DNA from: Omphiscola glabra
Taxonomy: Eukaryota > Mollusca > Gastropoda > Lymnaeidae
Assembly: GCA_964017045.1 (NCBI GenBank)
Contig: OZ024794.1
Location: forward strand, 19,159,617-19,223,616
DNA: 64,000 nucleotides
Direction of reading: 5' to 3'
Position 1 is the first letter of the stretch; each line of letters starts with the position of its first letter. Positions 37,278 through 47,427 of this stretch are shown here, piece by piece. The notes under the pieces were generated by a model, which was given only the letters and a program-made list of their open reading frames with translations, was not told the DNA's origin and searched no databases. The position numbers were made by a program, and so were the translations under genes.

Positions 37278-37372
37278 TAGTTAGTGTTCAATCACAGTTA
37301 TTGTTCAATCATAGTTATTGTTCAATCACAGTTATTGTTCAATCATAGTTATTGTTCATTCACTGTTATTCC
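37278..37372. repeat. 17-bp tandem repeat, five copies
   Basis: Unit ATTGTTCAATCATAGTT. Confidence 0.88.
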
Positions 37373-37917
37373 TTTCCGTCCTATGACGTCAAAACAGTGG
37401 CACCTTTCCACACAAAAAAAAACCAACTCAATCGTTCACAACTGTGTGGCCTATCCTAAAATAGCGCCTGAAAAATTCGCCAGGCTTCAGTAAATGGAGC
37501 GCAGATGTAAATTATGGCTCCACAGATTATTTGATTTAATGATTAACGGTTCTCTAAAGGAGACTTTCTTTAATTACAAATCGTGAATCATTTGGCGTGC
37601 ATTTAAAGCAGTGTCAGTGAATATGGAATGAAAGGCAATAAATAATCTCAATTTTTTTTTAACATTGATTTCATCGAATCTATTATTTTATTTCACTTTA
37701 TTTGTATTCCTCCAACTTTTGGTGCAATCGCAGTGATGATATCAATTGGTTATTTACAATAATCTAATTTTTTTTTCATGATTGTTGCAGAGAATTTTGA
37801 GTTTTAAATTTTTTTCACAACGCTTTTTCTCCATACTAAGAATCGATTAAGTTTTAGACTCTAAAACATGTTTCTGTTAAGAACGGTGTTTATTGTTTCA
37901 GACGATGTTATGAGAAA
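37373..37917. other. Non-coding AT-rich spacer
   Basis: No feature recognised. Confidence 0.45.
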
Positions 37918-38045
37918 ATAGATATCTAGTCTTAATCATAATAGATATCTAGTCTTAATCATAATAGATATCTAGTCTTAATCATAATAGATATATTGTG
38001 TTACTAATAAAATATATCTAGTCTTACTCGTAATGGATATCCATT
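37918..38045. repeat. 23-bp minisatellite, left half of a split array
   Basis: Unit AGATATCTAGTCTTAATCAT plus AAT, about five copies, decaying rightward. The same unit resumes at 40235-40485 on the other side of about 2.2 kb of retroelement debris. Confidence 0.9.
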
Positions 38046-38068
38046 CTGTTATGTAGGCGACTTGCTTT

Positions 38069-38763
38069 ACGCTTTCCCCGTGCATGGGTCAATCCGGGAA
38101 AACTTGAAATAATCCGGTCTGAAATAAAATACATGCTTGAAAATGATATGATTAAACCAAGCTCTAATAACTGGAGTTCTCCATGTATTTTAGTTATCGG
38201 CAAGTTCCTCTATCTGATAGAGCAAATGAAGTCTCTGCTTTCTGTACTCCAGATGGTTTAAACCAATATAAAGTAATGCCGTTTGGAATGAAAAATGCCC
38301 CAGCTACATTCCAAAGTCTAGTTAATAACTTTATTGCTGACCAGGAAAATTGCAGCGCCTATATTGATGATGCAATTATTTACATCCAAGATTTTTCCAA
38401 TCATGTAAACCAATTAAAATCTCTGTTTACAAAATTCTTGCAGACAAATGTAACTGTAATTTTAAATAAGTGTGAATTTTGTCATGCAACTGTGGAATAT
38501 TTAAGTCATATAGTGGGTCAAGGTCATGTAAAGCCTATTCAAGTTAAGATAAATGCTATTGCATCACTTCCACCACCCACTACTAGAAAACAGTTAAAAG
38601 GATGTTTAGGAATGGCAGGTTACTAAAGAAAATTTAGCAAAAATTTCTCAGTTATTGTTTCTCCCATAAGTAATATGTTAAAGGGAAATGCAAAATTTAA
38701 TTTGTCAGAAGTATTCGAAAATATTAAAAATATACTAGCCAATGTTCCTGTTCTCATTGCACC
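38069..38763 (+). pseudogene. Ty3/gypsy LTR-retrotransposon reverse transcriptase remnant
   Basis: Three pieces are visible. About 38069-38200 encodes the N-terminal RT stretch (SEIKYMLEND then SSPCILV). A deletion with frame change removes the segment that should hold the first catalytic aspartate. 38183-38626 then encodes VMPFGMKNAPATFQ, the active-site YIDD (codons 60-63 of that frame) and the KCEF block. An in-frame TAA interrupts at GMAGY (38624-38626), and the same frame continues to about 38763 with the start of the RNase H-side linker. No protease, integrase or LTR pair was found. A dead fragment of a BEL/Ty3-class element; the Ty3/gypsy call rests on the FGMKNAPATFQ motif. Confidence 0.88.
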
Positions 38764-39742
38764 TGACAAACAATCGGTAGAAGCGGCACTGACCACGAAG
38801 CTCTTGGCCGGCCACTCACGAACAGCGGCCTCCCCAGTCCTTATCCAGCGCTATGGAATACCATGAAGCCGGGCCGAGGCCCAGGGCCTCCCCGCTTCCA
38901 ATCAGTGGTCACGTGGTAGTCTGGCTCAGGACCCCCCCCCCCCCCCCCCCACGTAACATAGAGGCCGTTTGTGCAAATTGGCCCGGAAAAACCGACCAGA
39001 TTGGGAAGACGAAGTTTAATACCTGACATGCTCCCGCCACCGCGGACGAGCTACCAACTCCAACAGTTTCTATCCAAAGTACGCGCAATCAAAAATTGTC
39101 GGACAACGGGGCATATGCCACCGACCAGTCACTACTTTCTGCGGGACCTCGACTCCCTCCGTTGGCAACAAGCATGTTAGTGTCCTGAAGGCAGGCAAAC
39201 CCAACCTGTGCAAATGGGCAAGTGAACAAAGGAGCATTGCCCCAGGCTCCACCTGCCGGCAACGGACGGAGCAGTGACCTCCAGGAAAGCCCGTGCACAC
39301 CCGCACCGCGATGCCTCGTGTTCCATCCGACTCCCGCCTGGTGTAGACTTGCACCAAAGAACGAAAGTCTCTTTCTTTGCCTAGGACAAATTCTTATCAC
39401 CACATTGATAGCTTCGATCTCGACTTCGGCGTACGAGACGTACTTACCACAAGGACCACTTAGTTCTACGCGTTGTGCTCGGTCATGGAGTTGCATAGAT
39501 ATGCCAAAGCCTGCTTTCTCGGGCTCGACAGACCCGTCAGTAAAGACGTGGATACTGTCGGCCGGGTAGGCTACGATGACTTCTTGGTCATCTGCCGTGA
39601 CCTGTGCCAGGGACTGAGTCTTAGCGCAACTGCCTGGTATGGATGACACATTTACTGGCAGGACGTGTGCCTCGTCTCGGCTCGATCGCAAGTGCTTCTC
39701 TGTGGGTGGGTAGTGCAATCTCGGACTCGAGTTCACGTGCAA
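38764..39742 (-). pseudogene. LINE remnant with RNase H domain, minus strand
   Basis: The minus-strand frame 39742-39089 contains a ribonuclease H core: FTDGS (codons 67-71 of that frame, first catalytic Asp) and AEVEIEAI (codons 106-113, catalytic Glu region). Downstream, the expected TDS motif is not readable and homology slips between frames, so the domain is broken. The 3' part (38764-39030) includes a 19-C run at 38932-38950 and the piece shared with 5495-5540. RNase H C-terminal to RT is typical of some LINE clades (for example I, Jockey-like or RTEX groups). Junction with the Ty3 remnant is at about 38764, and the two are in opposite orientation. Confidence 0.7.
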
Positions 39743-40234
39743 CTCTGAGGAAGGATGTTCTTTAAATCCTTCCTTTGCCTACTCACCCTTCGGCTAAACA
39801 ATGCGTCTGGCGGTTCTCGAAAGATGAGTAGAATATACTATAAAAGCGTGTGGAGACAAATGACAGAGGGAGGCAGATCATTTATCACGAGATTCTATCG
39901 TGTGTGTTATTTTCACAACGAGACAGCGCTTTGCTTACTGTGTGTGTGTAGATTTCTTTTCACTATTGTACTATTTTTTGCGCATTGTATTCTTATTAAC
40001 ATCGTACCGGTACCAGCCAAACAATATACTGTAAGTCAATAGTTTAATTATATTTCTTTTGATTTTGTAATTTATTATAATTAACACCTTAAAACTTATT
40101 AATTGTATTTAGCCCTGGTTTGAGTATCGTATTCTTTGTAATTGTGTTTATCATTTGGTATCGTCTTTTGTTATGTACTGTTTTAGAAAAAGCCATACAC
40201 ATAAATAAGAGATTAATTTCTCTTTATTGATAAC
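39743..40234. other. Non-coding spacer within the retroelement nest
   Basis: AT-rich. A TATA-like ACTATAAAAGCG lies at 39838-39849, but nothing downstream supports a promoter. The 95-codon frame (39755-40042) has no domain. Confidence 0.4.
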
Positions 40235-40485
40235 AGTACGTAACTAGTCTTATTCAAAATAGATTTTTAGTCTTCATAATGATAAATAAATAGTCTTACT
40301 CATAATATATATTTAGTCTTAATCATAATAGATAAATAGTCTTACTTATAAAAGATATCTGGCCTTACACGTAATGGAAATCTATTCTTAATCAAAATAG
40401 ATATTTAGTCTTCATAATAATAGATATCTATTCTTCCTCATAATGGATATCTAGTCGTCCTCATAATAGATATCTAGTCGTACTA
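40235..40485. repeat. 23-bp minisatellite, right half of the split array
   Basis: About ten diverged copies of the AGATATCTAGTCTTAATCAT unit, the same as 37918-38045. Confidence 0.88.
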
Positions 40486-42147
40486 TTGGTATAAGGTGTA
40501 CCGCGTTTATTATTATGCTGAAGAAATGCAGTCTCTTAACTGGTGACGAAACCATTGTTTAAAACAGGGCGTAATTTAAGAAACTTTTAAACGCTAGATG
40601 TGTCCTTAATTTGTAACAATTAGTGCAAAACAGCCACGTGATGTAAGATGATTACTGTAAGCACCAAGAACTTCCTCGTGAAATAGCCCCACGCCCCATG
40701 TTGCCACGAAAAACCCCATGCCGTGGCCATGTTGCCCCTCGACGGTGTCATGGCGCCGCATTAGCCATAGAAACCTCGTGAATTTGCAGAGGCGCCACAT
40801 TGGCTCACCTGCGGCAGACTCATGGGAACCACGTGAGCCGCAGCCAGACACTCTAATGAAATTGATTTCGTAACTCACGTGATCTAAGTCAGCATTTCAA
40901 CAATGCGTTTGTTATTGAAAATGAAAACAAGGGACGAGTGGTCGTAATCAGGTTAGGAGGAAGAGATATGGGTATGGGAAACAAGGAATGGGAAACCCCG
41001 AAAAATATGACGTAACACAACATCGTTGTTTTATTGCGTGGCACATTGTCAAACATATTTCCTCGTGTTACAGAGGGCAGGCTCACGGGCGATTTAGCGG
41101 TGTGGTTGGGGGGGGGGGGGCAAAAGCCATTGGGTGCGTGTGGCGCATGCGCTTGGACAATTTCATAAAACCCTTCATCAGGCCCTTTCACGTTAATGAA
41201 CTCTATAGTTTCGAGAAGCTGAGCTGGGTCCAAAATAGGCCTGAGTTGTTTGTTTTTTTTTGGCCAATTTTAAAAATGACTTGCTTTTTATACCAGATCA
41301 GTTACAAGTAATACGTTGCGTGGCACAAACCTCCACCGCCCCGGCAATTTAATGCTGATATCATGTAAGTTTGCTTTTAACATCTCTAAAGAGAAAATAT
41401 AACATCTGTATTACAATTATGTAGTTTATTGTTTCTCAACATCGGCAAATGTTTAAGAATTTTCCCCATATGTAAAACTAAGCAGAAGAGGATGGGGATA
41501 TACAGCAATTGGGATGGTGTTGAATAACATAGGGCAGTGAAATCCAGCAAGTTGGATGGTGTTGGATATAAATTTAAGCCATTTTTTACTTATTCCCAAA
41601 ATAAATAGATGTTACCGGTATTGCTGTTTGGCCTTGGCAAAGCACAAGGGTATTGTATATTGTCCAGGCCCGTTACTCATTAAGGTATTCACTAATCTTG
41701 ACAGGTCAGTGAAAATCACCAATGGTCGATGCTCAAATAATGATATATATGTATCTTTTATATGAACATTAAATAACTGCTCAGATTAATTAACTTGAAA
41801 AACATCTACAAAATATAAAATTACAGTAGATAAAAGGCCTTAGTCCGGGTTGTATTTCAAACTACAATGAGCGGTGATGTGATTATTTTGAAGTTTCTTC
41901 ATCAGCAAGATTAATTCCAAATTCCCTTATGCTCTTTGATGTCGATTATCTTGACTGCTATTCCTCTTCTGATCTTCTTCGCTACATTTATTCCCCTCCC
42001 ATTATTACCCCCCCCCCTCATTTCCCCCCACCCATTCCTTAATTTTCACGTGATTAGTTGTTTTCTCCACAAATTTTTACCCCTATCTTCTTTGCATTTG
42101 ACCAGCATTTGTTCTCCTTAGACTTATAACAGTACAGCTTTCATCAT
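40486..42147. other. Non-coding spacer with a palindromic NRF-1-like site
   Basis: No gene firmly supported. Minus-strand frames at 40606-40878 and 40889-41233 lack domains. G run at about 41109-41120. GGCGCATGCGCT at about 41143-41154 matches the palindromic NRF-1 consensus. Confidence 0.4.
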
Positions 42148-42300
42148 CAGGGCCGGATTTACAGCAGCGGAGGCCCTGTGCACAGTAATGCACTGAGGTC
42201 CCTAACCATTCAAATAATCAGGGCCGTGCGCAGGAGGGAGCGAGAGGGCCAATCACCCCTGGCGCCAATATCCGGGGGGCGGCACAATCATCTTAAGATA
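42148..42300. mobile_element. Degraded DNA-transposon ends
   Basis: CAGGGCCGGATTTACAGC at 42148 and CAGGGCCGTGCGCAGGA at about 42222 look like terminal sequences of two hAT-type families. I could not find matching opposite termini or target duplications. A further terminus-like TTAAGACGGCACTG lies at about 44237-44250. Confidence 0.35.
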
Positions 42301-42542
42301 GGCCCATAATATTGAATTAATTGATAAATCCAATGTGCTTCACATAGACATGGGCTACAACATCGTCTGACTAGGACACCCTGGTCACCCTTTTTTCCTG
42401 GGAATTTCTGTCTTTAGCCTACTATTCAATTAATGTTATGAAATGCATTATGGCCTAGGTTCAGACTATGAGTTTTGATCAGTGTCTTTCAAGTAATTTT
42501 TCCGCAGGCTAGTAGGGTTATCATTTCAGGCGTTCGGGGCAA

Positions 42543-42563
42543 GGGGGGGGGGGGGGGGGGGGG
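42543..42563. repeat. 21-G homopolymer
   Basis: Pure run of 21 G on the + strand, the longest of several long G/C runs in the window. Confidence 0.9.
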
Positions 42564-42656
42564 CAGGGCATCTGTCAATACCGAAATTTGAAATTTTGGT
42601 GCCCAGGGCCAGCTCTAACTTCGTCGCCACCGCCATACATAACCATATTTTCATTT

Positions 42657-42751
42657 CGGTAGTGGTACCACCTGGGGTTAAGCTTTTAGCCCCAACTTAG
42701 TTTTAACCCTACAGTCGAACTAAGTATACCAAATTAACCCCTGCACTACCG
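42657..42751. mobile_element. Small inverted-repeat element
   Basis: About 95 bp bounded by CGGTAGTG and CACTACCG, with GGGGTTAA and TTAACCCC just inside. The arms could form a stem, so it is MITE-like. No target duplication was seen. Confidence 0.45.
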
Positions 42752-42796
42752 CTGGGTTTTAAAACAACGATTTTTGCTGACTCACCAATAAAAAAC

Positions 42797-42798
<2 letters not shown>

Positions 42799-42847
<49 letters not shown>
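42799..42847. repeat. (TG)n(TA)n dinucleotide repeat
   Basis: Alternating purine-pyrimidine tract, about 10 TG followed by about 12 TA. Confidence 0.95.
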
Positions 42848-42963
42848 AATTTTAAAAATACTTTTTAAAAAAGAAGAAATTTCCGATAATTTCATTCTAT
42901 ATCCATTTCCCTTTTTAACTCCCTTATAGATAAACGAATAAAGAAATATATAGCATTGAAATA

Positions 42964-43079
42964 TGACGTCGACGTGACGTCCTTGGTATTTCAGAAACGT
43001 TATTTTCCTTTTTCTTATGACGACTATGTGACGTCCTTGGTATTTGAAAGTGGGTGATCGTGACGTCGCGTCGACGTCA
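42964..43079. promoter_or_regulatory. Cluster of CRE (TGACGTC) motifs
   Basis: TGACGTC at 42964, 42975, 43029 and 43061 and GACGTCA at 43073: five CREB/ATF core motifs in 116 bp. Part of the cluster arose by a 54-bp duplication, since GTGACGTCCTTGGTATTT occurs twice. It lies about 1.9 kb upstream of the first recognised GPCR coding exon on the same strand and could be a promoter or enhancer of it, but no transcription start can be called. Confidence 0.45.
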
Positions 43080-44499
43080 TCGGTAGTGAAAAGGTAAGAA
43101 AATCATAATTGCGTCCGTTAAAAGAATCGTTATATTTACTTATCCAGTGCTTTTGTAGATTAAAATGTGTGGGTACTGTCCCTTTCATTGGGGAGAGAGA
43201 AGATATCGAGGGCACCAAAGGAAATAGGGGTAAGGTTTGGAGAGAGGTCTCCAAAAAAAATAAAAAAATCCATCCGTAGAAAAGTTGTGATAATTCAAAA
43301 ATGATTGGATGCATTTTCGCGCATGCATGAATTTAGTTTTGCCGGCTAGAAAGATGCTAGATAAAATTCAGGTTCCCTTGACCATGCATTGGTTACAGAA
43401 ATCCCGTTTTATCTTAGTTCTTTTTAAATAGTTATCTTGTTGCATAATGTTATATGAAACTATTTTTTAACGAATTCATCAATGAATGAACATATTTTTT
43501 TAAAATTCTTTCAAAACAGCTGATCGTTAATTTAATTTTAAGTAACGACAAACCCTGTATTAGTATGTTAGTACAATAATTATTATTTAAGTTAAAACTT
43601 AACTAGGTTTTCCGAAATTTATAGCTACAAAAAAAGCGAAAAAATACTGTTTTGTAGAAAAGGTCTATAGATTGTGTATGACTTTTAAAAAGAAATATCG
43701 TCTAATTTATATAAAATAGAAAAAAAAAAAAGGAAATATTTACAAAAGACGTCATATATTTATTAATATGTGATTTAAAAAGGGTGGGGGGGGGGTTGAG
43801 AAAGCATGAATTTCCAAGCAAATGCAGTAAATTAAAAAGTTTCTTTGGAACTTATAAGTTGTTTTTTTTGTGGTAATTTCTAACTACTATAACTTTCTTC
43901 TTTTATTTTACTGACTTATGAACGCCTGGCGCCTTTTCTCGATTCTAATCTTATAGAACTAAAGCTTGTCGATGACAGTTATTCCCCTTCAAAACGTATC
44001 CAACTTGTGATTCGCATAATTTATTATAATAATTTTGGAATGTGTCGATAATACAGTGAGTTAAATCTGGGAAACTTGCTGTCCACTGACTTTTAAATCA
44101 AATTAAATTGCCAACATCTTTAAATTTTCATTAACAATACGTAAACCATGATGCTTCTGAAAGAGAGAGTTTTCTAGAGTGGCGAGGTCTCCTAAAAGCG
44201 TGAGGCCATAGGCCAAGTGCCCAGTGGGCCCATGACTTAAGACGGCACTGCTGATCGCCAGTTCTATAAAATGTCATGCAGTGGTTGAATTTCAGTTGAC
44301 TTCAATAGAGTTCACTTGTGAAGGAGTGGTGGAATGCCGGCTGGGAGTGGCGGGGGTGCACTGGGGAAGATTTCATGAGCTTCGGCTCGATAGTCTGCTG
44401 ATTTTCTTAAGTAGATTAGATTACTGTGCTCAAAGTGAACCGTTCTGAAATCTGCCTGTAATGGGAGGATCAATAAACTTGTATTGCTCTATTAACTAC
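43080..44499. other. Non-coding AT-rich spacer, probable 5' flank or first intron of the GPCR gene
   Basis: The coding exon at 44953 is preceded by a splice acceptor, so at least one upstream untranslated exon must exist. I could not place it here or elsewhere by eye. Confidence 0.4.
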
Positions 44500-44815
44500 C
44501 TTCCTCCCCGCCTCACTGCCTCCCTGCTTCACTGCCTCAATGCTTCACTGCCTCCCTGCTTCACTGCCTCCCTGCTTCACTGCCTCAATGCTTCACTGCC
44601 TCCCTGCTTCACTGCCTCCCTGCTTCACTGCCTCCCTGCTTCACCGCATCAATGCTTCACTGCTTCCTTCCTCACTGCCTCCCTGTCTCACTGCTTCCTG
44701 CCTCCCTTCTTCCTGCCTCCCTGCTTCACCACCTCAATGCTTCACTGCTTCCTTCCCCACTGCCTCCCTGTCTCACTGCTTCCTGCCTCCCTGTCTCACT
44801 GCAACCCTCCCCCAC
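44500..44815. repeat. Pyrimidine-rich 15-bp minisatellite upstream of a splice acceptor
   Basis: About 20 copies of CCTCCCTGCTTCACTG-like units, almost entirely C and T with regular CACTG/CAATG words. It ends about 130 bp before the 3' splice site at 44944. Unit-length changes put open frames in all three phases. Confidence 0.92.
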
Positions 44816-44944
44816 CTTTCTCCCATATCCCACTCCCCCATCTGACATATCCTTTTATCCATAAATGACTAATTTCCTAAATGTAATATACGCATTTACT
44901 TCATGATCAATATTTAGATGATTTTAATCTTCCCTTCTACACAG

Positions 44945-45138
44945 GCGTCTCCATGGAGTTAATCGTGGACAACCCTAACTATACCTACACAATAAACATA
45001 ACGGACGTCTGGAACATGAGCAATCAGTCCAGCGTTGGAAAAGTCCCAGACCCACCTCTGTATATCTACGTCTACGTCACGCTGATGTGTGCTTTGATTT
45101 TCTTTGTCGGCGTGGTTGGAAATATTTTAGTGGTACAG
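44945..45138 (+). CDS. Class A peptide-type GPCR, first coding exon (N-terminus and TM1)
   Basis: The exon begins after a good acceptor (TTCCCTTCTACACAG at 44930-44944). ATG at 44953 opens 62 codons ending in phase 0 at donor CAG|GTAAAG (45139). The extracellular N-terminus is about 36 residues, has no signal peptide and carries four N-glycosylation sequons (NYT at 9, NIT at 15, NMS at 21, NQS at 24). TM1 spans about residues 38-61 and contains GNILVV, with the Asn of the class A N1.50 position at 57. Together with the next exon this is a rhodopsin-family receptor; such receptors act in the plasma membrane and signal through heterotrimeric G proteins. The ligand cannot be read from this fragment. 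The upstream exon or exons are 5' UTR. Confidence 0.9.
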
Positions 45139-45413
45139 GTAAAGTATAAGGCACTTTGATTGTATACATGTACTTGTCCTACTTTGACTCGCCGTACGCC
45201 TGTTCGTGTCATCCGATGGGAACGGACGCTAGAGATCAAAGATCATAATTTTGGAAGTACGTCTCCATTGTGGTGCGGACAAATTCAACAGCTACTTAGC
45301 TTAGAATCCTGACGAGAAAGACGGCCGCAATGCTCAGTATTGAAAGAACACAATCGGCCCAGGTCTGTTTACAGACCACGTGTTCTTCTAATTTTTTTTA
45401 TGGTGGGTAAGGG

Positions 45414-45609
45414 CAGAGGCGTAGCTAGAGTGTTTGTCTCCCGGGGACAAGATTCTTTTTAAAGTGCCTCCTTTTCTGTTTTTCAACTCTCAAACCCAAA
45501 ATTTTCATCAATAAAATAATATCAAAGCACATTTTGGTGCCCCTAACTAGTCTGACGCCCAGGAATTTTCTTCCTCCCTGCTTCCCCCCCCCTCTTAGCT
45601 ACGCCTCTG
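45414..45609 (+). mobile_element. hAT-like MITE (CAGAGGCGTAGC subfamily), copy E
   Basis: A 196-bp element with ends CAGAGGCGTAGCTAG and TAGCTACGCCTCTG, an internal CCCGGGGACAAGATTC and a CATCAATAAAATAATATCAA block shared with the element at 46040. Flanking 8-mers are poorly matched, so it is old. Confidence 0.9.
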
Positions 45610-46039
45610 TCTAAAAGGCATGGAGTCAGCCTATCTGGTTTTGATGAGGAAACTTCCGGCTTAGTTTATGTCAAGGAAAATTTTTTTATTACCGCACACA
45701 GAACTGTGTTGTGTTTTTTTTTTTTCCGGTTCAAGTTTAATGAAAGACAAACACGTTGTGTGGAGGAAAACAAAATATGGATTTTGTTTTCATTAAATTA
45801 ACTTTTCAAGACACCCTATGCCAGTTTCACTAACACAAAGAACAAAACAAAAAACACACCAAAAAAATAAAAAGCATAGAAGATGAAACCTGTGCGGCCA
45901 GTAATCAGATTTGTTCAGTCCGGCGAGTTCACCAGTATTATTGCTTCAGAGATATTTACGTGAATGTGAGAAGCTACGCAATCTGAAATAAAGAAGCGGC
46001 ATTTTATGCGCTCATTTTCTTTCTTTTACACTCCCCACC

Positions 46040-46225
46040 CAAAGGCGTAATTAAGGGGTGCAGGGGACAGATGTCCCTGGGCGCCAGACCAGTTAAGGGC
46101 ACCAAAATTTCCTTTGATATTATTTTATTGATGCAAATACTGGGTTTGAGAGTTGGAAAAAAGACAAGGAGGCTCTTTAAAGTGAATCTTGTCCCCGGGC
46201 GCCAAACACTCTAGCTACGCCTCTG
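46040..46225 (-). mobile_element. hAT-like MITE (CAGAGGCGTAGC subfamily), copy F
   Basis: A 186-bp reverse-orientation homologue of copy E. Ends are CAAAGGCGTAATTA and TAGCTACGCCTCTG. Flanks TCCCCACC and TCCAATCC match at 5 of 8 positions. It forms an inverted pair with copy E, about 430 bp apart. Confidence 0.9.
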
Positions 46226-46695
46226 TCCAATCCCACAACTGTGGAAGGGGGGGGGAAGCAAAGATGAAAAATCAATAAATTAAAACAAAGTGTGTTTGTT
46301 ATTGTTTGTTTTTAAATTTTTTAAATAGCCCATTTTTTTTTGGGGTGTTTCTTGAGATGAAAATCAAACAAGACTGCACTGGTAATTTTTTAAGCTGGAA
46401 AAAAAATTTATGAAATGAGAGTTTTTGAAATGGGCGAAGAAAATGTCGAATCTAATTTGTCACGTTCGTTGAATGCGCTCCACTACTTGTTGATTGAATT
46501 AATACATAGGTCATGTGCATTGGAAACAAACAGAGATGTGACATGCAGTTACAGCATGGCCCTTGACGTCATCACTCTGGTACAGAGTTGCCTACCTTTA
46601 CATTTCAGAACGGTTTCGAAAAATGAGGTTACATTTTAAAAAATTTGTTTTTTCCAAATATTTACTTTACTATCTGTAAACCCTATACTTTATGG

Positions 46696-46875
46696 CAGCG
46701 GTTCTCAACCTGTGGGTCGCACAACCCTTTCACAGGGGTCGCCTAAGACCATCTAAAAACACATGTACTCTACAGTTATAAAACATTAGCGAAAATAATT
46801 TTGTGGTTTGGGGTCGTCACAACATGAGGAACTGTATAAAAAGGGTCGCGGAATTAGAAAGGTTGAGAACCACTG
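46696..46875 (+). mobile_element. SPIN-like hAT non-autonomous element, copy 4
   Basis: A 180-bp element with an exact 8-bp target duplication, CTTTATGG (46688-46695 and 46876-46883), TA at the centre. Ends CAGCGGTTCTCAACC and GGTTGAGAACCACTG; internal CAGGGGTCGCCTAAGACCAT and ACAACATGAGGAACTGTAT blocks match SPIN. It sits in the GPCR intron, sense with the gene. Confidence 0.95.
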
Positions 46876-46938
46876 CTTTATGGGATTCCGATATAAAAAG
46901 AAATAATCAGTGGAGCGGGAATAGCAAGCAAATTGAGA

Positions 46939-47298
46939 CAGGGGCGTACCTAGGGTATGGGAGGTAAGGCAAACGCCCTGGGCATCACTTCGATGAAGGT
47001 GACCAAAAACAATAAAACTGGGTTTCTATTAATTCCATAATTATTCACAACTCTCTAAGAGTTTACATTGCGCAAATTGCACACTTTGAGAGTATAATTT
47101 TCTATCCTTAATATGTAACTTTCAAAAACGTTGAACAGGATTCCTAATGATACACTACAAAGTCTTTACAGGCTTCCTAATGATACACTACAAAGTCTTT
47201 ACAGGCTTCCTAATGATACACTACAAAGTCTTTATAAGAAACGCCCAAGTTGAGCGATGGCTAATGAAAATTACAAAAAATTTCTGCGTACGCCCCTG
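46939..47298 (+). mobile_element. 360-bp hAT-like MITE with internal 33-bp triplication
   Basis: Ends CAGGGGCGTACCTAG and GCGTACGCCCCTG; flanks AATTGAGA and AGTTGAGA match at 7 of 8 positions. The interior includes three copies of a 33-bp unit (TTCCTAATGATACACTACAA at 47141, 47174 and 47207). Confidence 0.9.
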
Positions 47299-47427
47299 AG
47301 TTGAGAAAAAGATCACACATGACGTTAAAAGAAGAATGGGTAACACAAATGCCTGTAAACGGACGGAGATATTCTTAATAAAAAGGATTTTTCACGTATG
47401 AGACATTTTATGGTTTTATTATTTCAG

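Larger units (their letters stand above)
45139..47427 (+). other. GPCR intron, phase 0, carrying four miniature transposons
   Basis: A 2289-bp intron bounded by GTAAAG and TTATTATTTCAG. It contains hAT-like MITEs at 45414-45609 and 46040-46225 in opposite orientation, a SPIN-like element at 46696-46875 and a larger MITE at 46939-47298, about 920 bp of transposon in all. An open frame at 46415-46639 has no domain. Confidence 0.85.

Noticed and set aside
38050..40230. A complete LTR retrotransposon
   Set aside because: No pair of long terminal repeats, primer-binding site, protease or integrase was found, and the RNase H piece is on the opposite strand and of LINE type.
40889..41233. 114-codon minus-strand frame starting near the NRF-1-like site
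   Set aside because: The first 35 codons look plausible, but it then runs through a G/C homopolymer and low-complexity sequence; no family recognised.
42148..44250. A single 2.1-kb DNA transposon between CAGGGCCGGATTTA and TTAAGACGGCACTG
   Set aside because: The ends are not inverted repeats of each other, flanking 8-mers differ (TTCATCAT, CTGATCGC) and there is no transposase frame. They are more likely separate remnants.
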